Source: Ziziphus jujuba
Lineage: Eukaryota > Streptophyta > Magnoliopsida > Rosales > Rhamnaceae
NCBI RefSeq assembly: GCF_031755915.1
Contig: NC_083384.1
Location: 27,632,001-27,696,000 of the forward strand
Reading direction: 5' to 3'
Length of the DNA: 64,000 bases
In this document: positions 1 through 11,599 of the stretch, one piece after another
How the letters are laid out: every line of letters begins with the position of its first letter
How positions within the stretch are numbered: position 1 is the stretch's first letter
Notes under the pieces: generated by a model
Told to the model about the DNA's origin: nothing
Databases searched by the model: none
What the model saw: only the letters and a program-made list of their open reading frames with translations
Made by a program: the position numbers and the translations under genes

Positions 1-504
1 TAATTGACATAGAAAGAATGAAGAGTATCTTACAATTTTAGAACAACCAGTAATTGTGGAGAAGCTAATTTTAGAGTAGATGGCAATCTGTTGGCACTTG
101 GTACACATGTGATGTTCCCATAATTTGCTTATTTATTTTTGTATTCTTTTGCCTGCATTGCTTATGCCCAAATATGCCTCTGCCTCTTTAAGCCTGACAA
201 CCAACCTCTCAGTGGTGGTTAGATGAAAAGTCTGGTAACCTTTTCATTTTGATGCCCAGTAGAAGTATGAAGTTGGTGCTATGGAAATGTCACTAGTGCA
301 AGTATTGAGAAAATATCTTTATGGAATGCGATTTTGATTTAGTCTATCAGGACAGATTTCTGATTAGGTCTTTTACTCTTGAACATTGTCTATTGATATG
401 TTATTTCAAAAGTTGTCTAGTGCATTTACCAAAAATTAATTGTTCATTACATTGGTTTGTCCTAGGTATAACTGTGGCCTAATTTGAGTTCCCTTTTAAA
501 TTAG
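1..504 (+). other. Intron sequence of the tyrosyl-tRNA synthetase gene
   Basis: AT-rich, with no reading frame matching the TyrRS part that should precede exon 505-610. It ends in a pyrimidine-rich tract and an AG acceptor at 503-504. It is read as the 3' part of an intron whose start is outside the window. Confidence 0.6.
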
Positions 505-1690
505 GCGGACATCTGCCAATTAGGAATGGACCAGCGGAAAGTTAATGTACTTGCAAGAGAGTATTGTGATGACATTAAGAGGAAGAACAAGCCTATTATC
601 CTGTCTCACCGTATTATCCTAACCTCCCTATTCTTGCAATTTCAGTGTCTTATAATTTTTGCCTACGTATGTTGAAGTCTATGCTTACATGGTGTTTGTT
701 CCTTTTCTTGATTGATGATTTGTAGACATGTTACCTGGTTTGCAACAAGGGCAGGAGAAGATGTCCAAAAGTGATCCTTCGTCCTCCATTTTTATGGAAG
801 ATGATGAGGTGGGTTCAATTTCAATGGAATTAATATTGTAATTTTGGGAAGGGGACGGATTTAAATTAAACTTATTCTCAAAATCCTAATTCTTATCAAT
901 GTTTTAGGCCGAAGTGAATTTGAAGATTAAGAAAGCTTACTGCCCTCCGAAGGTTGTGGAAGGGAATCCATGCTTGGAGTACATAAAGCACCTTGTTCTA
1001 CCTTGGTTTAAACAATTTGTTGTAGAGCGCAGTGCAGATAACGGTGGAGATAAGTAAAGTTTTATGAACCTTTAGGACCTACTCTTTACTGATTCATCTT
1101 ATTGATGGAAGAATTTTGACATGTTCTCCCGATTGAAATTAGTGGAATTGCTTGACCTGCCTTTTCCCATGGATCCTTAAAACTATAATTGTTCATTTTG
1201 TCCCTCTTATCTCATTCAGGACCTTCAGAAGCTTTGAAGAATTGATTGCTGACTATGAAAGTGGGGAGCTACATCCAGCTGACCTCAAACCGGCTTTATC
1301 GAAGGCTTTGAATAAAATACTGGGGGTATTATGCAGTTTCTAGAGTACATACAAAATTTGTAACATCACCTGTAGCTGGCTCAAGGGACTCAGAGTTTCC
1401 GTTTTTTACTTTGAAAAAACTTCTGTTTGTTATGAGATCTGCCTAGAAGAAGTTTCATTTTCATCTTTTAATCAATTTCTACTGGCTAACTTTATTTTTC
1501 ATACCTGCAGCCTGTGCGGGAACACTTCAGAACAGACAGCAATGCGAAAGATCTTTTAAAAAGGGTCAAGGTATTTCTCCGGTTTCTTTACCATTAGATA
1601 AAGAAATATTTGGTTTCTTTGAATTTCAATGAACCATTATTAAAACTGGTATTGGATGGTGTTTTATAGGCTTTCAGAGTCACCAAGTGA
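505..1690 (+). CDS. Tyrosine--tRNA ligase, cytosolic (3' part, six exons)
   Basis: Charges tRNA-Tyr with tyrosine for cytosolic translation. Six exons are read at 505-610, 726-808, 908-1053, 1220-1325, 1511-1570 and 1670-1690, all with GT/AG borders and a continuous frame. Exon 1 encodes ADICQLGMDQRKVN, a stretch conserved in plant and other eukaryotic TyrRS. Exon 2 carries the class I signature KMSKS (758-772), which stabilises the tyrosyl-adenylate transition state, followed by DPSSSIFMEDDE. Exons 3-5 give the anticodon-binding helical region (YCPPKVVEGNPCLEYIKH, then SFEELIADYESGELHPADLK, then PVREHF). The protein ends in AFRVTK, with no EMAP-II-like extension, as in the plant enzyme. The N-terminal half with the HIGH motif lies upstream of the window; bases 1-504 look like intron and no exon was recognised there. 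No frame damage was seen. Confidence 0.93.
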
Positions 1691-2770
1691 TGAACAATGG
1701 ATCAAGGCGTTTAATATCTTCACCGCTTTCACTTGTTCCAATTGGCGGTGGAAACTCTTGTAATTTTATTTTTCTTTTTTTAATCATGGTATACTTTCCC
1801 CGAGAAGAATTAACTTGTTTAATTATTTTTCAAACTAAACCTTTTTTCCCCAACAAACCTGTTGGTATTTTTCGTTTGAGGTGATATTTTTTTGGAAGTA
1901 TTTGGTCATTACCATTACAATAAGTTGTCTTTATTCTCTCAAAGTTATTTTTACAGAAAGAAGCAAAACTAAAACAAATTCTATTGGAGTTTCTGTCATA
2001 GATTAGGTTGGTGGTATCTTTTGGGAACGAAGAGAAGCCAAAATATTTTGTACGATGCTTGGAACTCAGCCTTTAAAACCCATGATCGAATTAGAATCAA
2101 AATGGTGTCTTATTGTTATTATTATTATTTTATGGCATTGATGCTATATGTTCCAGAGGGAGATTGCAAGCAAATGTACTCTTAATTTTGTATCTGAAAA
2201 CTAAATTAATGGACAAAATATTGGTATCTATGAGTTCTCACTGTTTAATTTTGTTTAAAAAAGAAAAAAAAAAAGAACTCTTATTTCATTTATGTTTCAA
2301 TTTGAATATTCAACATTTTTTTTTTCCAGCAATTTTCCCTCAACTATTCCATAATGTTGAAATTACTCTCTTATTCCAGGTTTTTTGTTAGTAGATTTTG
2401 ACGAAATTAACTGTAAATAACATTGAAGTAAATATAGTATATAAACAATATCTAAAGCAATATTTTTCTTAAAACAAAATTGATGAGAAATAAATTGGAG
2501 CAAAATTATTATTTGTCTAAAAAATTCCGGTATGCGATGTGGTTATTATTTCCTTGTGAAAAAACTTTTTCAATGTGCACTAACCGAAAAATAATTTTAA
2601 AAAAAAAAAAACAGTATCATTACGTAATTTTTCAGTAAAAAGTTTTACTTATTTATTTATTTTAAAAATCTATTAAGAATTAAGAAAATAAAAGAAGAAA
2701 AAAAAAATTTACACAAATTATAATATAAAATAACAGAAACTGTTCGGCAACAAGTAACAATTGGAATTTA
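1691..2770. other. 3' UTR of TyrRS and intergenic space
   Basis: No protein-coding signal was recognised. The first few hundred bases should be the 3' UTR of the TyrRS gene; AT-rich poly(A)-signal-like stretches occur but none can be singled out. The right part holds short A and T runs and borders the 3' end of the minus-strand RING gene. Confidence 0.5.
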
Positions 2771-3223
2771 TTAGGAAGAAATCATCTGAAATCGACACAA
2801 AGGACAAGTAGTACTGTTGTGAAGCCAATTGAGGATACAAATTTCATGGTAAAGGTGGGAACAAGGAGTGCATGTCGCTTCTATCCCCACCGAGAGCTCT
2901 TCCAAACACACCGCACACACCGCGACGCCGCCGTATTGATTCACCGAATCTGAATGCGATATTTGCGAGCTTTCAATCTTGACCTTCTTCAACTCTCCCA
3001 GTCTCACTCCAATGGCAGCGGTGGTTCCACTCTCTCCACCGCCACCGACGCTACTGTCATAGTCAAACTGGTGGTGCTCCAGAAATAAGAGAGAAACAGT
3101 CTCGACGCCCTGAGCATTCAGAGCGCGAATTGGAACAACGTAATCATTCGTGTTCAACATCCATTCACTGTCTTTATCTCCTTCCATTCTCAAAACACTC
3201 TCAAGCATCAAACTAACAAGCAA
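2771..3223 (-). CDS. RING-H2 finger protein, probable E3 ubiquitin ligase (150 aa)
   Basis: An intronless 150-residue protein with a C-terminal RING-H2 finger. The eight zinc ligands are C103, C106, C121, H123, H126, C129, C140 and C143, spaced as C-x2-C, C-x-H-x2-H-x2-C and C-x2-C. W133 and the CPLC ending are typical of fingers that bind E2 enzymes, so the protein probably transfers ubiquitin to a substrate. The first 100 residues have no recognised domain; they include a glycine patch (60-63) and a basic-acidic stretch near 79-85. No transmembrane helix or signal peptide is evident, unlike ATL-type RING-H2 proteins. Translation could also begin at M7 or M13 (ATG at 3187), since M1 is followed by other in-frame ATGs. 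Small intronless RING-H2 genes are common in plants; the substrate cannot be inferred. Confidence 0.82.
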   Translation of the reverse strand: MLVSLMLESVLRMEGDKDSEWMLNTNDYVVPIRALNAQGVETVSLLFLEHHQFDYDSSVGGGGESGTTAAIGVRLGELKKVKIESSQISHSDSVNQYGGVAVCAVCLEELSVGIEATCTPCSHLYHEICILNWLHNSTTCPLCRFQMISS

Positions 3224-4133
3224 AGATGGTAGACAGATGGTTCTATATGTATATATATATATATATGTATGTATGTATGTATAAATATATCCGATCGATT
3301 CGAATCATAAGATACAGATAAAAAGGATAAATATGGGTGTCCTATTACGCTTTGTACTTCGGTCTCTTCCTTTCTTTCTTTCTTTCTTTCACTCCAAGTT
3401 TCTTTTTGGGATTTTCAAATATCTGTAATTTTATTTATTTATTTATTATTTATTATTTTTTTGTTGTATTGTAAATATTTTTCAGTATTCTACTTTCCGA
3501 ACTCGGACTTATCCCAACACAATGTTTATGTTGGCGTGGAAAAACTTGGGCCTGGCCCAACTATATTTTAATTTATTTTATTTTCTATAATTAATTTCAT
3601 TTTTTCATTTTTTTTTGGTTTAAAAAAAAATGCAAAATTTTGAAATTGAAAAGCCTATATTGTAATAAATTGGGCCGGGTTTCCTCTTGGTATTAATAAA
3701 ACGGGATAAAAATTGTTTTTTTTTTTTTCACAATTAAAAAGTTTAATTGAATAAAAAAAAGAAAAAAAAATTGAAATTGATGTCTAAAGCTTAGTTTGGT
3801 TGTTATTACTTATCATAACCAAAAAAAAAAAAAAAAAAAATATCAGTTATAACTGGATTGGACAAATAATTAAGAATTTAAGCCAATGAAAATGTTTGTG
3901 TTTGCTATCATATTAAATTAATTTGTTTTAAATTTTTTAATTATTAAGATGGACATGATTTATCTATATATATAATTTATTTTATTTAAAAAATTAATTT
4001 TATATATAATTAGTAATTCTAATTTTTAACTTGTTTTGTTAGTATTTTTTTTTTAAAATAAAGTCTGATAAGTTAAAAATATTTTTAAGAAAAAAATAAT
4101 AAAAATTTATAATTTATATTTTATTTTAGTGTG

Positions 4134-4168
<35 letters not shown>

Positions 4169-4355
4169 GTGTATTTTTTTTACCAATAAGTCTATTACGT
4201 TAAAAATCTAAAATCAATGCAATTTTTTAAAAATTAAAAATACTAAAAATGCAATTAACTTTAAAAAAGAAATGAAGTGGGGGTTAAAAGGAAGCATTTG
4301 CAGAGGGAAACGCAGAACGGAGCGTTGAATCGGAAGTTTGGGCAGTCAGAAAAAA
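3224..4355. other. Intergenic region between divergent genes
   Basis: AT-rich space shared upstream of the minus-strand RING gene and the plus-strand BLOS2-like gene. It contains (TA)n-(TATG)n microsatellites near 3247-3283 and 4133-4171, a (TTTC)n run near 3368-3390 and a 20-base A run near 3820. No protein-coding frame was seen. Promoters of both genes should lie here, but no single box is convincing among so much TA sequence. Confidence 0.55.
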
Positions 4356-7237
4356 ATGGAAGAAATAGAAGCTAAGGCGGAGCAACAGCTTGTGGCTAAC
4401 TCAGGGATTCCGATATCGGAATCGGATCCTAATCCACCTTCCGCGTGTCAGTCATCGGTAACTGATCCCGCCGAAGGAGTCGTTGCCGAATCGGGATCGG
4501 AATCTCCGGCGAACCGTACCGATATTTTCAGAGCCGTCGAAGTCGTAGAGAGGGACTCTATCGCCATCGCCGAGAGCTTCTCTTCTCTCTTCGATTCCCT
4601 TCGCTTGGTTCTTTCCGAGGTTTTCTCGTCTTTTTGTTTCACTTTTTCTCTTTTATAATTAGTGTTTGGATGGCGAGAAAATAAAAGGAAGAAATAAAAA
4701 AAAGTAGAAAATTTGAATGTTCAAAGCTTGAATTTTTATTTAAGAAAATATATATATATATATATATATATAGATATATATAAAATTTATTAGCTCATAA
4801 GGTGCAGAGAGAGTTAAATATTTTGAAAATGTGAATTTTTTAGGTTACAAGCAACTCGGTCGATCACATGCATTGTTTCAGTGATGCTGCAGGCCGTCTT
4901 CAAGAATCGGGTATGTATTTGTTCACATGAAGAGCATAAAAGCTTTCATTTTCAGCCAAAAGATTACAGGAGCTATCTTAGTTATTTAACTTATAGAAGT
5001 CATTTAAAAACAAATTAAAGGAAAAAAAAGGGGTAAAAGAGGACTTATATTTGATATAATTCATGGAGATTCAGATACTGGATGTGATTGGCATTGGATG
5101 AGTAAGATTAATGAGCCCCTTAATGCAAATAATTGATTTGTTTAACAGAAATCAACTATTTGGTGATCCTAGGTGATTCAGATTTCTCAGAAATCACTTC
5201 CTAGAGGCAAAGTGATTCCTACATAATCATTCCCAAATGGAGTTTTTAGAATTTCTTATAAATCAAGTCTTATCTTGTAAAGTAAATGTATTTATGCTTG
5301 AATGATTATATGAAAGTTCTTTGTTGTCTTTTGTTTGTCATAAATGGCTTCTCTTTAAATTTCTCAATGTAGAACATTATTGGGTCTGTGTAAATTTGCG
5401 TGGACCTTTCCGTATTTCTTAACCTGCTCACACATGTGTTACATTATTAGTTGTTGGAAATGGGGTGCTTCACTGGTCTCCTTCTTTAATTGCTCCCCTG
5501 TTTTTTGTCGTGCAGTACTTGATGCTGCAACGAAGGGAAATCGATATATAAATTCATGTCTCAGGTATTCTTTAGTCATCAACTTTGCACTTGATGAATT
5601 ACATAAGTAAATGAAGTTTTTGTTATAAATGAAGTTTTTGTTATATAATTTAAGTAACAGATAATAGAAGTACCTAGTATGCCCCCTCAGAATTATTGAT
5701 TGAGTATGGTGGTTTAAGTTTTAGGTAATTGTGATATTGTGAGGGCTTCAAATGATTCCTTGCATGGAAATTATCGCATTAATCTGGAATTTTTATCTAC
5801 TCCATTTTGGTTTCACCTTATTGTTTAGTTTGGCATGTATCATAAATTGGTCTTAGATAGGCTTCGATTTGCAAAAAAAATTGATTTGATTAGGCAACTC
5901 CAATTTGTTGGTTTGAGGTTCTCATAATTGAGCAATTTAAATTAATAATATATATGTATTTATATATATTAAAATAAATGTATAAGATATTTTAATTTTA
6001 AGTCTGGAGTTGGCTTCCATTGTGTGATTGTGATAGCGCAGGTGGTAGGAATCCCTCACAGAGCTTACCATAACTTGATTTCAATTCTTAACAGTATCTT
6101 TACTCTTGTCAGATTGCCCTTGCTGCTATCCTCAATAGTGTCTGTATTGTTGACAAAGCAATAGTATGGTGAGGCATAGGCAGACCTCAATCTTTCTTTA
6201 GAGCCAAAAATTTTTGTAATGATAATAAGAACCCCTCTCTTGTGTACTAAATCGAGCAATCCCCTATCATATTAAGATGGTTTAGAAGTGAGAAGCAGGT
6301 TCATTAATAATAAATGTCTTAAATTCATTACAGGTCTTTATAATGAAATCTTGTGGAAAGATATGACTCTGAATTACGCTAGCTGCAATGGTAGCATAAA
6401 TGAAGAATGTATAAATGCATCCTTGCATCTTTTTATAGGGTCATTGACTAGTATTTCTATAGTATCTGTTATAGTCTTGTTAATGTTGAACATAGAGAGG
6501 AGTGATAATTGTTGGACTTCTGGCTAACTGGCCACTCTGTGATTATGGCTGACTGTTTCTGGCAACTCACTTGGCTTTTAGAAAATTAAAAGTTCAAGTG
6601 ACAGTTTTGGCACATTTATAATCTCAGCTTGGAAGAGGAATTTAACTTTGTTCTTTTTATCGGTTTCTGATTCTGCAACTTATTAATGGCCTTTCTAATT
6701 AAAATATCAAATTTGTTGTTGGCAGATTAAATCAGGAGATGAAAGGCATGGATAGTCTAGCCACACAGCTGTATCCTTGACTTGGATCCCATTATTGTCT
6801 TTCTGTATTGCATTGTTATTTTTTTCACTCTTCCTAAAAGCTGGTTATGGTTCCAGTGACTCATTCCATTGTGAAATCAACTGGTGTTCATGGGATGGAG
6901 GCCCAACCCAAAAACCTCCATATTGGGAGTTCAAGGGGAAAGTTTGGGCCTTGAGCAAGATTTGATTTACTCACCTAATGGCTTACGGTTTTGGGCTAGC
7001 CACTATCCTGTGACACTCGGCCAGTGGGCTATCAATCAGATGGTAATTTATGTGTTCGTGTGTGTGTGTGTGTGTTTATTTTTATACTGGCATTTAAGAT
7101 CTCATTGCAATGCTATCTTGGGCGTAGTCTTTCATGTGCCTTTGCTTTTGCAATTCCTTAATGCTTTAAGAAAAATCTTGAGGAGAAATGTTGATGCTCT
7201 GGATGTAGCGGTGAACAAGCTCCTCCATATTCCGTGA
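4356..7237 (+). CDS. BLOC-1 subunit 2-like protein (163 aa, five exons)
   Basis: Exons at 4356-4619, 4844-4910, 5516-5564, 6726-6770 and 7171-7237 join in one frame to 163 residues. The ATG at 4356 is the first in this frame. Residues 1-60 are acidic and low in complexity. From about residue 65 the protein is a continuous amphipathic helix (SFSSLFDSLRLVLSEV, then VLDAATKGNRYINSCLR, then LNQEMKGMDSLATQLKILRR), ending VDALDVAVNKLL. This matches the coiled-coil layout of BLOS2, a subunit of the BLOC-1 complex of endosome-to-vacuole/lysosome sorting, for which plants keep homologues. The assignment rests on remembered family patterns; a related small coiled-coil endosomal subunit (BORC or KxDL type) is the main alternative. 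The exon structure has small exons (67, 49, 45, 67 nt) and looks intact. Confidence 0.72.
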
Positions 7238-7384
7238 CAAAAAATCCTGCTTGACTTGACTGAAAAGAATTCGTTATGGAAACCCTTCTTTCAAAAATGT
7301 CTGCATTTTATCCACGGTTTCATTTGCTGAATCATCGCGCTCATTTGGTGAACTACAGCCTTTTTGATAAGCCAGCGTTAAACC

Positions 7385-7498
7385 AAGCTCGATGGAGGTC
7401 TCACCTTAAGATTTATACATATACATTCATGGACTTAAAACTAAGCTCGATAGAGGTCTCATCTTAAGATTCTTACATGTATATTCATGGACTTATTT
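7385..7498. repeat. 58-bp tandem duplication
   Basis: Two direct copies, at 7385-7442 and 7443-7498, each beginning AAGCTCGATRGAGGTCTCA and ending in CATTCATGGACTTA, with about six differences between them. It lies just downstream of the BLOS2-like gene. Confidence 0.85.
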
Positions 7499-8270
7499 AG
7501 TTTCCATTGTACTGAACATTAAACTGATTATCAATCGAATTCACAATTACCACCAATATGCTAGTTTAGCCTAGTAAGTAGTCTTCAATTGAGCAAGTAG
7601 TCTTCAATTGTTGAAAGAAGAATCAAGGTGACAGTGGTGCTTGGAACTTTAGATGGTGAAAGTGGGATTATGGAAATTTATCAAAATACTTCTTGTCTGC
7701 AAAAATGGAAACCTGGTCTCTAGAAGACCCTGCTTGTACTTATATTAAAGTGAAAATTAATTGACTTCCTGATTGAATGAAAAACAAAACATTCATGCCA
7801 TGGATTATGTCCACCACCATAAGCACTGTCTGTCCAAAGTTACAGAGTCTGAAAGAAACAGCACAAGTTCATGTTGATAGCGTTTGGATCTGATTCTTGT
7901 TCAAAATGATAGGGACCAAGTTAACATAGGATCCGAGTAGTATTTAAAGAAGACGATGGATTTTAATGGGAAGGAGAGTAAGAAAGTTTCTAACGAGGAT
8001 GGAGATCTTTTACGCTATTTTTGTATTCGTATTCTGTCAGGATAGTGATAGTATTTTGTATTATTATTTAGAAAAATAGTTATGTATTTTACTTTATTTT
8101 TTGTTAATGTTTTTATATAAGGTGTTATCAAATCATTGGTTAATAGAAATTGGGATAAAAAAGAAGAAGAGAAAATTCAAATTCCTTGATTAATGCAATG
8201 TTGGGGATTTCTGACAATTTGTGGTCCAAATGATTTTTATTTATTTTTATTGTGGTAAATAAAATAGTTC

Positions 8271-8301
<31 letters not shown>

Positions 8302-8890
8302 GTAGATATAAGATTGTCCATAGCTCTCTAGCAAAAAAAAAAAAAAAAAAAAGATTGTCCACAGCTGGTCGTTCACTTTCGCCCACTTTTTGTTAATGGG
8401 TTTGATAACGAGGTCCAAAAATGTGAATGTATCATCTGTAATGGCTGTGGATTTCTTGACATTTGGCTTGACCATAACCAGCAGAAAGAAATTCCAGTTA
8501 TCATTATTGTTGATCTTTCTTTTTCAATTTATCAATTTCATCTCAGACAAGATTTGCTAGAAACAGAATGATTTCAATATGTATATATATTTTTTATAAT
8601 ACAGAATGATTTCAATTCGTAGGCCGAAAACTTTTGATCTTTTCAGTGGCTTTTCATGAGGGTCAATTGTCAATATTGCTTTTCAAATTGGTTCCCTTCA
8701 CACTGAGTCTTAGTTGGAGATTACTTAACGTCACCGAAATCTTGGTTATTAAATGAAAATGATTGAAAAAACCAAAAAATATTAAACAAAGTTAAGAAGC
8801 ATTTAAGTCAATTTTTTTTCGTTTGAATACATATTATACAAGTTCCCAACTCTACTTCAAAGCACTCACTATCATTTATTTGCCTTGTGT

Positions 8891-8929
8891 AGAGAGAGAG
8901 AGAGAGAGAGAGCAATGCAACTTTTTCTC

Positions 8930-8963
<34 letters not shown>

Positions 8964-8982
8964 AATGCAACTTTTTCTCCAC
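8891..8982. repeat. (GA)n microsatellite with duplicated 21-bp spacer
   Basis: Two (AG)n tracts, each followed by the identical spacer GCAATGCAACTTTTTCTCCAC (8912-8932 and 8962-8982), giving an exact 50-bp offset. Unequal exchange or slippage within the GA tract would produce this pattern. Confidence 0.85.
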
Positions 8983-10416
8983 AAGTATGTGCTTAATGTC
9001 AATAATCATCGTTTCATTACAAATTCAATCAAATGAAAACAATTATTATATGAAGATGAATAAAATTGGGTAATAAAATAAATTCGATGCAATACATTTA
9101 CGAAGTTTTAAGTCCAACAATATAAATAAATTACAAATTAATTTTTATTTTTATTTAATTAGAGGATTGAAAAATTACTTTGATATGAAAAGGGCATAAA
9201 AAAATAGAATTAATCCTAATTAAACATAATTGAATAAATTCTGTGAAATAGTATTATAAGAAACAAGTAGTGTGGTGACAATTTTGAAGTCCCAAATTAA
9301 ATGTTGTTGTCCTTACTCTAATAAAAGTTTTTTGTAACTATTGAAGCAATAATTAAATCACTTTATACCTATTTTTATAGGGGTTGAAATTTGAAAGAGA
9401 TTTCAAACTCCAAGCCAAGAACCTGCAAAGCGACCCCCACCAACCCTTCTTTACCAAATGGTCAAATGATCGATTTTAGAACCCACATTTTATCTCATTC
9501 ATTGGACCTTTTATTTATTTATTTATTTATTTTAAGTTCTATAGAATCTATATAAAACTATATAATTTTTTAATAAAAAAAATCAATTGGGGAATTTTTT
9601 TTAATATATGATTAAACGTGGTTTATTTTGATTATGATAATTTTTTTTTAATTCACCTTCTGATCAACATTAGTTTATAATTTATATTTTACCGTATACG
9701 GCCAGATTCTCAAATTGCATCCTACATTTGGAGTCGATTATGTCTAGCTGGCTAGGGAAATAGATTGATAATCTATATACATACATATATATACACATAC
9801 ACGATTGGTATAGCCTAATTAAGTTATTGAGGTCAGTTTTAAGCTTCTCTTTAAAGAAAGAGGATCATTTCTTACGTGAATTTAGGGTTAAAATTTAAAG
9901 ATGTAATAGCATGTAACAACGATTTATTTGAGTTAATACAATGTTCATTTTGTCATTATTTCAGGGTTTTCACTGTCTAATATTTGATAGAATAAATTAT
10001 TAAAAGACTTATTGGATTAACCCTTGAAACTTAATTTTAAGAAATAAATTCAATCCAATTAAGCAAATATAAGAAAATCCAACAGTTCTGAGAATTTACC
10101 TTAGATTTTATATTTATCAGATGAACCCCATCAGAAATTGAAAGCCAATTGGGGTGAGTATCTTGTGAATTCGAATTTTTTTGTTTTTTTTTTTCGGTAA
10201 AAATCTTGTCAATTAGATTGTTGAAAAAGGGTGTGTGAAATAAAGAAAGGGGAACACGAAATATATTTTAGGTATGTGGTCCAAGATCATGATAAGTATA
10301 TGGGACCAGAATGCTTGGCATTCCATGTTTGGTTCTCTTTGTACATTTTGTTTGTCTCTGGCTTTAGCAAGAAAGAGGATTCCTTTCCTCTTGGAGAAAG
10401 AAATCACTGGTTTCTT

Positions 10417-10450
<34 letters not shown>

Positions 10451-10555
10451 CTTGAACCTGGTCAGGGGGACATAGAAAAATGATCATCGCCATTTTGACT
10501 GTGACCTCCGCAGCAGAAATCACTGGTTTTTGACATAAATAATCAAACCCAATAA

Positions 10556-10595
<40 letters not shown>

Positions 10596-11599
10596 GCATT
10601 GCCAAAGCCTTATTTACTTGGCTAGCTTGTTTCTTAAAGTGGGAAAATATTGAAAGTACAAAAAATATTTCAATTCATTGAAGTTTAGGACGTTTTGTTT
10701 TAGTTGCTGCAGATTAACAATTTGTGCACTGGTTTTAATTAATTAATTGCAAGAATATTAAAGTTTCTGAAACTTAAATTGCTATGTAAAAATATACGTT
10801 TGTGGGTGTATAATATATTAATTATATGGCAGTTTGAAATGCTTATTTCCATATATATATATATATATATATATGGGGGGAGCGCAATGCAATTAAGCAC
10901 TTAATTTTATTTACCAACAGAAATATATTTATATATATATTGAGCTGATGAACTTCGAATCCTATTTTAATTAATTAGTTAATTAGACCCTAACTTCCCA
11001 ATAATGTACTTAGAACAGCTATATAGCTTCAACAAGTTTGTTTGCCGTATGCAATGAAAACTAATTTAATTAGTTAAGAAAATATGTTTAAAACTTGAGG
11101 AAAATGGATTAATGATAATAGGGCTCTTAGTTAATTAATTTGAACTCCACATAAATGACTTATCTCATGATTTAGGGCCATAATCTGAGTATCTAATTAA
11201 ATCCAAAGAGTTAATTACTAAAAAAAAAAAAAATTTAAATCCAAAGAGTTAAGGTAAGGTTTATGATGTATCTGAGGAATAATTGAGTAATAAAAGCCAC
11301 AGTTTCTTTGACGATGATCCGAAATCGAATTTTTAATTTAATTTTGAAAAAATAAATAAAGAAAGAAAGGTAGGGTTCGTAAATTGGCTGTCGGACTAAT
11401 ATAATTAAAGAAGAAAAAAGGCTAAGGGTGACATGACCTGTAGGTCAAAATAACAATTAATGCACATGCAATATTACCATGATGTTTAGTACTACAAAGT
11501 AGCTAAGCTATTGTAAACCTATGCTGCCTTCATACAAATTATAACCATATAATATGTCTCTTCGTGCACCGGTTTTAATTAACGAATCTTACAGTGCTT

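Noticed and set aside
4338..4355. Upstream TTG-initiated extension of the BLOS2-like protein
   Set aside because: TTG is not a normal start in plants; the first ATG of the frame at 4356 is adequate.
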